A stretch of DNA of 22,642 nt from Gemmatimonadota bacterium. GTDB taxonomy: Bacteria > Latescibacterota > UBA2968 > UBA8231. Below, piece after piece: positions 1 through 6,947 of this stretch; position 1 is the first letter of the stretch, and the number at the start of each line of letters is the position of its first letter. The position numbers and the translations under genes are program-made. The notes beneath the pieces are model-generated. The model did no database searches. It was not told where the DNA came from and was given only the letters and a program-made list of their open reading frames with translations. The DNA is taken from positions 1-22,642 of the forward strand of contig VXOR01000080.1 in assembly GCA_009840005.1 (NCBI GenBank). The letters are read 5' to 3'.

Positions 1-3000
1 GGAGAGCCTGCACCATTTCAAGACCCTAACACCGCTTTCATGCAACAACGCCCCTTTAATTGTATATTCATCTTCAGAAATGGGTATAGATAAGTACCCA
101 TCAAGGAAAAACGGTTCATCATTATTGTCAACACGGACAGAACGAAATTTGATTTCTGTTGAGGTGTATTTAAGAACTCGCCCAGACTTGCCTGCAGAAA
201 TCCAGATAGATTCCCCCTCTACCGGCTCTTTAGATCCGATAACAGTGTAGACAGCACCGTTTTCACCTCGTATCTTGAGCGGTGCGAGGGTTTCGCGATC
301 TTTCGGATATGCGATGAAAGCGGCATCGGCTAAGATTGTGCGGTTACCATAGTCATCAATCGAAAAGGTTGGCATCTTGAAGACGGTGCCGAGAATATAC
401 ACCGGTTGCCAATCAAAGGTCCTGCCGTGTGATGTTCTCATGCCGGTTTGTGAATAGTCAGGTCCAGATCCAGATTCAATATCATGAAATGCAATACCAT
501 GACCGGAAGCGATAAGACCACGGACACCGTCAGTGTCCTCAACACCACCAAGGGTGATGGTGCCAGCACAATCTCTAAATATGTTATTGTGTTTGTCAAC
601 ATACAGTGAGTCACCGCCCATTGGGGTACGGCGTTCTCGTTCGCAGCCTGTGTATTCAGAATCTTTCATTAAGACAGTAACCCCCGGTAGTTTTTGGCAT
701 GAATCATCAGCACAGACCTCAAATTCAAGGTATGATTGTTGGGTAATGGTGGGTGCTTCGTGTGTGCTGGTGATGGTGGCGGACTCGCTTGGTGCAATCG
801 TAACGGTGGTGGTGTTGGGCTCTTGAGTACGTTTTCCCGGAAATGGCTCAATGGCTCGGTAGATGGAGATGGTTGTATTGCCCGTTGCCGTTCCGGTATT
901 GGTCACTGTTGCAGTGATCGTCACGTTGTCCCCTGAGTAGACTCGCAGTGGGGTGATGGTCGCGTTCGTGATTGCAAATGCTGCTTCCCCTTGTTCCGGC
1001 TCCGGATCTGGCTCCGGTGCAACGTTTTCCGGCTCGTCCGGTGTCTCCGGTTCCGGTGAGTCTTCTTCCTGCACGGTCACGGTTGCTGATGCACAGTTGT
1101 TGCTGGTGTCTTCGTCAGGAAGCTCCTGCACACATACGTAGTAGTGGTAGGTAGCGGGGGTGGTTGGTGCAGTGGTGCTGATAAAGGAGGTGTGATCCTT
1201 GTTTGTCTCGAGTGATCTGGTTCTGGTTGCAATAGGGACACCACCTACTTGTGGCGCATCGGTTGCTCGGGTGTGTCGGAAGAAGGTGACGTTGTACTGA
1301 CCGGTCGGTACATCAGTGTTTTTGATCGTTGTTCTCAGGAGCACACGACCTCCAGGTCCTGTCGTTTCCGGTCGTGCGGTTACTGAGGCGACGGCAAGGT
1401 CTACCGTGGTTTCTGTCGGTTCCGGTGTTACGACAATAGATCCCGGTCCTGCGGTGATAATAACATTATCAATTGCGACCGTGGAGAAGTCGGTGGTGGT
1501 GACGCCGAGGAATCGTATGGAAAAGGTGTCACTGATCTGATCGCCGGAGAGGGTGAAGGTTTCTTGGTGCCACTCACTGTCTGCGTCCCTACCGCCCCAG
1601 TTTTCCAGACGTTCGTAGGTACCGTCGATGCCGATGCCGACGGCGAGGCCGAAGAACCCTGCGTTGCTCAGATCATGGCTGAGGTATCGGGAGAAGGAGA
1701 GAGTGACCGTTTCATATGCGGAGAGGTCAACGGGAGATTTCAGGGTGAGGAAACAGAATCCACACTTCGCCGGGGCCTGTGCAACAATGTTTCCCGGTCC
1801 TTCACCTGCAACACCATCAAACGAGACGGCTTCCCATTTCGGTGCCTCCCATGCACCGAGTCCTTCCTGGAAGGTCTCGAGGAAGAGATTGACCGGCTCT
1901 TCCGTCTCCGGTGCATCCTGTGCAGGAGTGATGGTCAGTTCCCACGCTTGGATCCTACCCGCGTCTGCCCGCTCGTAGTCGCCGACGCGCAGTTGCCACT
2001 CCCCCTGCGCCGCCTGTCCCTGCAGCGCGGTCGTAGTCGGCAGGACGTCGATGAGGTTGGCCTCTCCATAGGCCCCGGCTTGCGCCCCGTCGTACAGCGT
2101 GGTGAAAACCCCACTCGGCGCGACCAAATCAATTTTTAGATCGCGCCGCGACGGGTGGATGATCTCGACGCCCACCGAGACCGTGCCCACCCACACGTCA
2201 TCCGGCACCGCAATACGACCAACCACCGTCTGCGTTTTGTCGTTATCTACGATAGCCGTGCCCACCGTCTGCGAAATGGAAATCGGCTCCCCGAACAGGG
2301 CCACCGGCTTCACCGTTCGAATCGCCGTATTGGGCGGACCGGGTACTCCAGATTGTCGGTTGACGCCAGCAGACGGGCCGACGTGAATGGGCGTGACCGG
2401 GAAGCGCTCCTTCAAGGCTTCGTAGAGGTGTTTGCCGCCGTGTTGGGCCCACCAAGCGCGGTCGATGCCGAGGTAAATCTGCTTCTGTCCATCGTTAGGA
2501 AGGACACCCGACATCAGCACCGGCACCGCGTCGAGAAGCTGCGCCACGGTGGCGTCTTGGTGCTCGTTGCCGAGGATCGAACCCCAAATCACCTCCATAA
2601 CCGGATCGAGCGAATACCCACCCCGTTGACCAATCCGCAGCGCCGAGACGGACGCATCCGACGGATGGGCCACAAACGTGCCAATCAGCCCGGCGTCGGC
2701 AAACTCAACCCGACCGTTGCAGTTGACATCGCCCAGCGCGAGCGAGCCGTGCCGGGGCAGCGAAAGAGCCGGATCAACCCGCGACATGGCCACCAACAGG
2801 CCGTCGGCTAAATCCACTTGGCCATCGGCATTCACATCGCCGAGCATCCCCGCCAGCGGCGGCACCCTCTTCCCCGCCCCTTTGGGCCCCGCCCGATCAA
2901 GCACCACCGACCCCAGACCGGCTGCCACGTCAAAGTCCGAGTCCACATAGGCCACCAGCCCGGCCCCCGAAACCACCAGCCCATACCGCCCCGCCACCGG

Positions 3001-3210
3001 CCGCGGCAGCGCAAACTGGCCGTTCTCGTCCGTGGTGGCTTGCCCCACCGGCCAGCGGCGCAGATCGGCAAGGTCAAACAACGCCACCTGCGCCCCCGCC
3101 ACCGGCGACCCGACCGCCAGCCGCACCTGACCCGTGACCGTCGGCGGCGAGACCGGACTCGCCTGAACCGAAACCAACAAGCCGACCAAACCAAGCAGTA
3201 AAAACCGCAT
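1..3210 (-). CDS. Large secreted multidomain protein (CnaB-like, dockerin, P domain, CARDB, protease-like C-terminus), 3' end missing
   Basis: The minus-strand frame that starts with ATG at 3210 is open for 1070 codons with no stop and runs off the left edge. An AAAGGAG ribosome site lies at 3223-3229. Visible modules in order: signal peptide about residues 1-17 (MRFLLLGLVGLLVSVQA); a carboxypeptidase-regulatory/CnaB-like domain about 20-110; a type I dockerin pair about 123-184 (GDVNADGQVDLAD, GDVNCNGRVEFAD); a proprotein-convertase P domain about 294-427; a MAM/CBM-like jelly roll about 437-587; two CARDB-type domains about 601-717 and 746-847, separated by a Pro/Glu-rich linker (715-742). 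Residues about 855-1070 resemble a trypsin/streptogrisin-type domain: GLIASGHG puts a candidate catalytic His at 904, ADAAFI a candidate Asp at 962, and GKSGR at about 1007 resembles the conserved motif before the catalytic Ser, which would lie outside the window. It is probably exported and surface-associated. The reading frame is certain, the P domain and dockerin are likely, and the protease call is an inference. Its N-terminus is paralogous to that of the gene at 6948-9392. Confidence 0.88.
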   Translation of the reverse strand, partial: MRFLLLGLVGLLVSVQASPVSPPTVTGQVRLAVGSPVAGAQVALFDLADLRRWPVGQATTDENGQFALPRPVAGRYGLVVSGAGLVAYVDSDFDVAAGLGSVVLDRAGPKGAGKRVPPLAGMLGDVNADGQVDLADGLLVAMSRVDPALSLPRHGSLALGDVNCNGRVEFADAGLIGTFVAHPSDASVSALRIGQRGGYSLDPVMEVIWGSILGNEHQDATVAQLLDAVPVLMSGVLPNDGQKQIYLGIDRAWWAQHGGKHLYEALKERFPVTPIHVGPSAGVNRQSGVPGPPNTAIRTVKPVALFGEPISISQTVGTAIVDNDKTQTVVGRIAVPDDVWVGTVSVGVEIIHPSRRDLKIDLVAPSGVFTTLYDGAQAGAYGEANLIDVLPTTTALQGQAAQGEWQLRVGDYERADAGRIQAWELTITPAQDAPETEEPVNLFLETFQEGLGAWEAPKWEAVSFDGVAGEGPGNIVAQAPAKCGFCFLTLKSPVDLSAYETVTLSFSRYLSHDLSNAGFFGLAVGIGIDGTYERLENWGGRDADSEWHQETFTLSGDQISDTFSIRFLGVTTTDFSTVAIDNVIITAGPGSIVVTPEPTETTVDLAVASVTARPETTGPGGRVLLRTTIKNTDVPTGQYNVTFFRHTRATDAPQVGGVPIATRTRSLETNKDHTSFISTTAPTTPATYHYYVCVQELPDEDTSNNCASATVTVQEEDSPEPETPDEPENVAPEPDPEPEQGEAAFAITNATITPLRVYSGDNVTITATVTNTGTATGNTTISIYRAIEPFPGKRTQEPNTTTVTIAPSESATITSTHEAPTITQQSYLEFEVCADDSCQKLPGVTVLMKDSEYTGCERERRTPMGGDSLYVDKHNNIFRDCAGTITLGGVEDTDGVRGLIASGHGIAFHDIESGSGPDYSQTGMRTSHGRTFDWQPVYILGTVFKMPTFSIDDYGNRTILADAAFIAYPKDRETLAPLKIRGENGAVYTVIGSKEPVEGESIWISAGKSGRVLKYTSTEIKFRSVRVDNNDEPFFLDGYLSIPISEDEYTIKGALLHESGVRVLKWCRLS

Positions 3211-3270
3211 AAATCCTAGTACTCCTTTGCCAATAGAGGAACCGCTGATTGATATTGTAAATTGAAAACG

Positions 3271-3440
3271 GACGTTACGCAGTCGTTATCCCCGGCCTTC
3301 GCTGGGGCCGGCTCGGTGGCTTCCGCCCGCTCCACCCGGGGTCATTCCCGCAAAAGTGGGAATCCAGCCTGCGCCTGGGCCTTCCAATGGGCATTGCTGG
3401 ATGCCTGCTTGCGCCGGCAGGACAAAGGCTGCGTAACGTC
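3271..3440. repeat. 170-bp MITE-like element with 12-bp perfect terminal inverted repeats
   Basis: GACGTTACGCAG at 3271-3282 is matched by its exact reverse complement at 3429-3440; with one mismatch the match continues a few bases outward. The interior holds a hairpin at 3344-3363 (ATTCCCGC, AAAA, GTGGGAAT). That hairpin resembles the dispersed GTCATTCCCGC...GGGAATCCAG repeat family found in many bacterial genomes. No ORF inside looks real. The element fills the gap between the start of the 1-3210 gene and the 3' end of trxB. Confidence 0.7.
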
Positions 3441-3452
3441 AGTTGCTAATTC

Positions 3453-4388
3453 TTAATGCGCTAAAAACCGCTCGGCCTCAATTGCCGCCATACACCCGGT
3501 GCCGGCCGCGGTGACGGCTTGGCGGTACACGGAGTCTTGCACGTCGCCGCAGGCGAAAACTCCGGGGATGGCGGTCGCGGTCGAATCCGGGTCGGTGAGG
3601 ATGTAGCCCTGCTCGTTCATGGCCAAGGAGCCTGCGAAAAGCTGGGAGTTGGGGATGTGGCCGATGGCCATAAAGACTCCCTCGCAGGCAAATTCGCGCG
3701 TCTGATCCGTTTGGGTGTCCTTGAGCAGGACCCCGCGCACGGCCAACTCGTCGTCCGCCTGTAAAATTTCCTCGACTGTGGAGTTGACCACGAAGTCGAT
3801 CTTGTCGTTGTCTTGGGCACGCTTGAGCATGATTTTGGAGGCGCGGAACTCGTCGCGGCGGTGGACGATGGTGACCTTGGAGGCGAATTTGGTCAGGTAG
3901 GTTCCTTCTTCCATAGCCGAGTCGCCGCCACCGACCACGACTAGCTCCTTGTCGCGAAAGAAAAAGCCGTCGCAGGTGGCGCAGGCCGAAACTCCGTGCC
4001 CCATGAGCCGCGTCTCGGATTCTATGCCGAGGAGACGCGCCGACGCGCCGGTGGCGATGATTAGCGCGTCGCAAGTGTAGGAGGCGTCGTCGCTTTTGAC
4101 GGCAAAGGGTCGTTTGGACAAATCGACTTCGGTAGCAATTTTGAATTGGCACTCGGCACCAAAGCGCTGTGACTGCTGGCGCATCAGATCGACGAGTTCT
4201 GGCCCCATGATGCCGTCGGGGAAGCCGGGGTAGTTTTCTACGTCTGTGGTAATGGTTAGCTGGCCGCCCGGCTGCAGGCCTTCTAGGACTAGTGGGGCTA
4301 GGTCGGCTCTGGCTGCGTACAGGGCGGCGGTCAGTCCGGCCGGCCCCGAGCCGATGATGACGACCTTGTGGTGGTGATTGGTACTCAT
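3453..4388 (-). CDS. trxB: Thioredoxin-disulfide reductase
   Basis: A 311-residue low-molecular-weight thioredoxin reductase, which transfers electrons from NADPH through FAD and a redox-active disulfide to thioredoxin in the cytoplasm. Seen in the sequence: FAD-binding GSGPAG at 13-18, active-site CATC at 136-139, NADPH-binding GGGDSA at 153-158 followed by HRRDEFRAS at 176-184, and the C-terminal FAD motif GDVQD at 281-285. The length is normal for the family (about 310-320). An AAGGAG site at 4394-4399 lies five bases before the ATG. The gene is co-directional with the hydroxyacid dehydrogenase upstream but separated from it by an 89-bp inverted-repeat element. No thioredoxin gene is adjacent. 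Nothing suggests that the gene is damaged. Confidence 0.97.
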   Translation of the reverse strand: MSTNHHHKVVIIGSGPAGLTAALYAARADLAPLVLEGLQPGGQLTITTDVENYPGFPDGIMGPELVDLMRQQSQRFGAECQFKIATEVDLSKRPFAVKSDDASYTCDALIIATGASARLLGIESETRLMGHGVSACATCDGFFFRDKELVVVGGGDSAMEEGTYLTKFASKVTIVHRRDEFRASKIMLKRAQDNDKIDFVVNSTVEEILQADDELAVRGVLLKDTQTDQTREFACEGVFMAIGHIPNSQLFAGSLAMNEQGYILTDPDSTATAIPGVFACGDVQDSVYRQAVTAAGTGCMAAIEAERFLAH

Positions 4389-4417
4389 TGTTCTCCTTAT
4401 TATTTGTTGTTACGCAT

Positions 4418-4506
4418 TGTAGGGGCAACCCTTGTGGTTGCCTTCGTAGGCTCCCATGGGCTGAATGCACGGTGTCGCTTGGGTGCCCACAAGGGACGCC
4501 CCTACA
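4418..4506. repeat. 89-bp inverted-repeat element (TGTAGGGGC family)
   Basis: The 20-base arms at 4418-4437 and 4487-4506 are inverted copies with two mismatches: TGTAGGGGC, then AA or GT, then CCCTTGTGG. GTAGGGGC-type short inverted repeats occur as dispersed elements in several bacterial groups. The left flank reads TTGTTGTTACGC (4407-4415 for the GTTACGC part), which resembles the ends of the elements at 3271-3440 and 9398-9492. The element lies between trxB and the dehydrogenase and carries no gene. Confidence 0.6.
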
Positions 4507-4541
4507 TCGACCGGTTCGGTGCCGATGTGCAAATCCGTTAT

Positions 4542-5498
4542 TTAGATGATACGGCTCAAAAGTTCTCGGCCCTCCAACCCGGCCAGCAGGTTGCCCACCG
4601 ACCGCTCGGCCATGACTTGGCGCGTCTGGTGCGTTGCGCTGCCTAGGTGGGGTATGATGACGAGGTTGTCCAGCGCTAGGAGGGGGTGGTCGCGGGGCAG
4701 GGGTTCGGGTTCGGTTACGTCGAGGGCGGCTGCGTAGATCCCGCGGTTTTGCAGGGTTTCCAACAGCGCGTCGTGATCGACGACGCCCCCGCGCGCGGCG
4801 TTGACTAGCACGGCCGATTTTTTCATCAGGCCGAGTTCGCGCCGGCCGATCATGCCCCGCGTCTGATCGGTCAGCGGCATGTTCAAGGTCACGAAATCCG
4901 CCTGTTGGAGCAGCTCGTCCAACTCGACGTAGCGCGCGCCGAGGTCGGTTTCGGCTTTGGGGTTGGGGTTGCGGTTGTGGTACAAGACGGTCATGTCGAA
5001 GGCCCGCGCGCGGCGTGCTACTTGGTAGCCGATGCTGCCCAGTCCGATGATGCCGAGGACTTGATGGTGGACTTCCTGCCCCAGCATGAAGCTCGGATCG
5101 TAGGCGACAAAATCCGGGCCGCGGGCGAAGTGGTCGCCTTGGATGAGGTTGCGCGCCGCGGCCAAGAGCAGGGCAAAGGTTATATCGGCCGTCGCGCCGT
5201 CGAGGATCTTGGGCGTGTTGCCTACGGGGATGCCGCGCTCTTGGGCGGCTTGGAGGTCGATGTGATCGACGCCGACTCCGTAGTTGCTGATGACGCGGAG
5301 CTCGGGCATGAGATCCATGTATTCGGCGGTGAAGGCGTAGTGGCCGTAGTTGTACACTCCCTCGATGGTGCGGAGGAGTTCGGCCGGGGGCTGCGGCTTC
5401 AGCGGATTCCAGCGCACGACCTCGGCGCGTTCCTCGATCATGGGGATGATGGTGTAATACGGTTCGATTTCCGAGCGGATTAGGACTTTGTAGGACAT
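4542..5498 (-). CDS. D-2-hydroxyacid dehydrogenase (glyoxylate/hydroxypyruvate reductase family)
   Basis: A 318-residue NAD(P)-dependent D-2-hydroxyacid dehydrogenase, which interconverts 2-oxoacids and D-2-hydroxyacids. The Rossmann motif GLGSIG is at about 152-157 (IIGLGSIGYQVARRA). The catalytic set is R236 (NAARGG), E265 (in the DVTEPEPLP stretch) and H284 (PHLGSAT). GVGVDHIDLQAA near 74-85 is the conserved N-terminal signature. An in-frame ATG at 5534 would add 12 residues (MDSCFLFYSRAK), but those bases belong to a terminator-like hairpin. The start at 5498 gives the usual family length, although its ribosome site (GAGAG) is weak. The exact substrate cannot be read from sequence; glyoxylate, hydroxypyruvate, phosphoglycerate-like or other 2-ketoacids are possible. 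It is the next gene downstream of hicBA on the same strand. Confidence 0.9.
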   Translation of the reverse strand: MSYKVLIRSEIEPYYTIIPMIEERAEVVRWNPLKPQPPAELLRTIEGVYNYGHYAFTAEYMDLMPELRVISNYGVGVDHIDLQAAQERGIPVGNTPKILDGATADITFALLLAAARNLIQGDHFARGPDFVAYDPSFMLGQEVHHQVLGIIGLGSIGYQVARRARAFDMTVLYHNRNPNPKAETDLGARYVELDELLQQADFVTLNMPLTDQTRGMIGRRELGLMKKSAVLVNAARGGVVDHDALLETLQNRGIYAAALDVTEPEPLPRDHPLLALDNLVIIPHLGSATHQTRQVMAERSVGNLLAGLEGRELLSRII

Positions 5499-5510
5499 CT
5501 TTGCTCTCGA

Positions 5511-5563
5511 ATAAAATAAAAAACAGCTATCCACATCAGCTTCTAAGATCCAAATAGCTGTTT
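5511..5563 (-). terminator. Terminator-like hairpin after hicA
   Basis: On the minus strand AAACAGCTAT (5563-5554) pairs exactly with ATAGCTGTTT (5530-5521) across a 23-base loop, followed by a T-rich run (TTTATTTTATT). The upstream arm lies inside the last codons of hicA. The long loop makes this a weaker intrinsic terminator than usual, but its position just past the hicA stop and before the dehydrogenase start fits. Confidence 0.5.
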
Positions 5564-5791
5564 ACGCAACTCAGATTGGCTGATTTCCAGATACGCGGCA
5601 ACCCTAGATAAAATCACGTGCAACGTGCCAACTTTTAGCTGGCTATGACGCGGGATTGATACGTGATGTTCCGACCCTTTTATATAGGTAACTAGCCGTA
5701 TGTGGCTACCCCTTTGCCGGACGACCCGATACGCATAATGACGATGCAGTAGGCGGACCAGTTCATCACCGGACATATCCCTAGGGAGCAT
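5543..5791 (-). CDS. hicA: HicA-type toxin (mRNA interferase)
   Basis: An 82-residue protein starting at MLPRDMSGDELVRLL. HicA toxins are small double-stranded-RNA-binding-fold ribonucleases that cleave mRNA when free of HicB. The family signature is visible: an N-terminal helix (GDELVRLLHRH), the catalytic-histidine strand RQRGSHIRL with H30, then VSIPRHSQLKVGTLHVILSRVA, matching the usual V-x-P-x-H ... L-x-x-G-T-L-x-x-I-L pattern. The ATG at 5791-5789 shares one base with the hicB stop (TGATG), so translation is probably coupled. A longer in-frame start at 5905 would run through hicB in another frame and is unlikely. The antitoxin gene comes first, the reverse of the E. coli order. Confidence 0.85.
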   Translation of the reverse strand: MLPRDMSGDELVRLLHRHYAYRVVRQRGSHIRLVTYIKGSEHHVSIPRHSQLKVGTLHVILSRVAAYLEISQSELRKQLFGS

Positions 5792-6000
5792 CACACGGCA
5801 ACGACCTCGTCCTTTACCAAGTGCAGTCTGAAAACCCCGGGTACCGAGTCGCCGTCGAAATGGCACAACACGGCGTCTTGAGCCATTCGCTTCAGGTCTT
5901 CCCACGAGTCAGCTTGAGTAATGATGTCATATCCTACAGCCTCGGCGTAGTAGCCGCCTTCCTCAGCTTCGTGGACTTCAAAAATTACCTCGTTCGGCAT
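5791..6000 (-). CDS. hicB: HicB-type antitoxin (short, no DNA-binding domain visible)
   Basis: A 69-residue protein from MPNEVIFEVHEAEEGGYYAEAVG. It has the HicB ferredoxin-like pattern: a first strand (EVIFEVHEAEEGGYYAEAVGYDI), a helix (SWEDLKRMAQDAVLCHF) and a last strand (FRLHLVKDEVVAV). HicB neutralises HicA by direct binding. No C-terminal ribbon-helix-helix or HTH domain is present, so this is the short form. AGGA lies about eight bases before the ATG at 6000; an ATG at 6009 is possible but has poorer spacing. GC content is lower than in flanking genes, in line with the mobile habit of such modules. Confidence 0.8.
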   Translation of the reverse strand: MPNEVIFEVHEAEEGGYYAEAVGYDIITQADSWEDLKRMAQDAVLCHFDGDSVPGVFRLHLVKDEVVAV

Positions 6001-6011
6001 AGTCAACATCC

Positions 6012-6021
6012 TATACGTATA
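6012..6021. promoter_or_regulatory. 10-bp palindrome upstream of hicB (candidate operator/promoter)
   Basis: TATACGTATA is a perfect 10-base palindrome lying 12 bases before the hicB start. Its AT-rich halves could serve as a -10 element or operator. Because this HicB lacks a visible DNA-binding domain, autoregulation through the site is only a guess, and no good -35 box was found upstream. Confidence 0.25.
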
Positions 6022-6158
6022 AAATCGGAAGCAACGCGCTATTGGAGAGTACGATTTCAGGAACTTCTGAGCAAGCCTGACGAGTGAAAGAAGTCTTGAC
6101 CCAAGAGCACCGGTGACCGATGTTGAAATTTTCTAGGTCTTTTCAAGACGAGGGCGTC

Positions 6159-6908
6159 ATGCTGATTACCCATCCCAAAAGACACTATCGTTTTCTCCAG
6201 GGCATTGACCCCTATTCCTGTGGCGTGGTCGCCGAGCCGGGCTGGGAGATCGTCCACGTCGTGCTGGCCGAGCCGCTGCCTTGGCGGGAGGGTTTTGAGC
6301 GCGTGGATGCGCATCTGGCGGCGGAAGGCTGCGACCGCGTCTCGCTCTGCGCGATGGAACTGCGCTCGCCCGCGCCCTTTACCATGCAGGGGTTCATTGA
6401 CTTCAACCGCGAGTACTGCGCCGTTCTGCGGGCGTGGGATTTGTACGTGGACGAGTTCAATCCGGTGGCGCGCACGAACGTTGCTCCGGCGTGTGATCCG
6501 CCGGCTGTGCCCTCGCTGTACGCCTTTTCCTACGCGGTTCCCAACGACCGGATCGACCGCAAAACCCTGATCGTGGCTGGAGCTGGCGAGTTGCGGGAGG
6601 GGCACCTTGTGACCGAGGGGATTATCCGCCCGGGCGACACGGTGCCCGCTGCCATGCGCGAGAAGGCCGCTTATGTGGCGCAGGTTATGGGCGATCGGCT
6701 CGCGGGCCTCGGCGGGACTTGGGATCTGATCGACGCGGTTGACGTGTACACCATCTATCCCTTAGCGGAAATCCTCGAAGAAATTCTCCTGCCGACGATG
6801 GGTGCGGCGCGGCGCGGCGGCGTGTGTTGGCACTACGCTCGGCCGCCGGTAGTCGATATCGACTTTGAGATGGATCTGCACGGCGTGGTGACGCAGCGGA
6901 TCGTCTGA
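6159..6908 (+). CDS. CnbZ-like deaminase, RidA/YjgF superfamily
   Basis: A protein of about 249 residues (MLITHPKRHYRFLQGIDPYSCGVVAEPG). It resembles proteins annotated as 2-amino-5-chloromuconate deaminase CnbZ: an N-terminal half with CAMELRSPAPFT and FNPVARTNVAP, and a C-terminal RidA-like half with IVAGAGELREG, REKAAYVAQVMGDRLAGLGGTW, VDVYTIYP and GVCWHYARPPVVDIDFEMD. RidA-superfamily proteins deaminate reactive enamine/imine intermediates; CnbZ acts on an aminomuconate in aromatic amine breakdown. No other muconate-pathway gene is nearby, so the real substrate is open. GAGG five bases before the ATG at 6159 favours this start over the in-frame ATG at 6120. A TTGACC box near 6093 could be part of a promoter, but no clear -10 was seen. 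Confidence 0.72.
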   Translation: MLITHPKRHYRFLQGIDPYSCGVVAEPGWEIVHVVLAEPLPWREGFERVDAHLAAEGCDRVSLCAMELRSPAPFTMQGFIDFNREYCAVLRAWDLYVDEFNPVARTNVAPACDPPAVPSLYAFSYAVPNDRIDRKTLIVAGAGELREGHLVTEGIIRPGDTVPAAMREKAAYVAQVMGDRLAGLGGTWDLIDAVDVYTIYPLAEILEEILLPTMGAARRGGVCWHYARPPVVDIDFEMDLHGVVTQRIV

Positions 6909-6947
6909 TTTTTGTGGATATCTATTTTTGAAAAGGAATATGACTGT

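Noticed and set aside
1564..2139. Plus-strand frame of 191 codons (and several others between 533 and 3201)
   Set aside because: All lie antisense to the uninterrupted minus-strand gene at 1-3210, which has recognisable domains throughout.
3478..4470. 330-codon minus-strand frame overlapping trxB
   Set aside because: It is a shadow of trxB in another frame, rich in Arg/His/Pro with no family motif; trxB has all its cofactor and active-site motifs.
6057..6605. 182-codon minus-strand frame opposite the CnbZ-like gene
   Set aside because: It is antisense to a gene with clear family motifs, and its His/Arg/Gln-rich composition is typical of GC-rich shadow frames.
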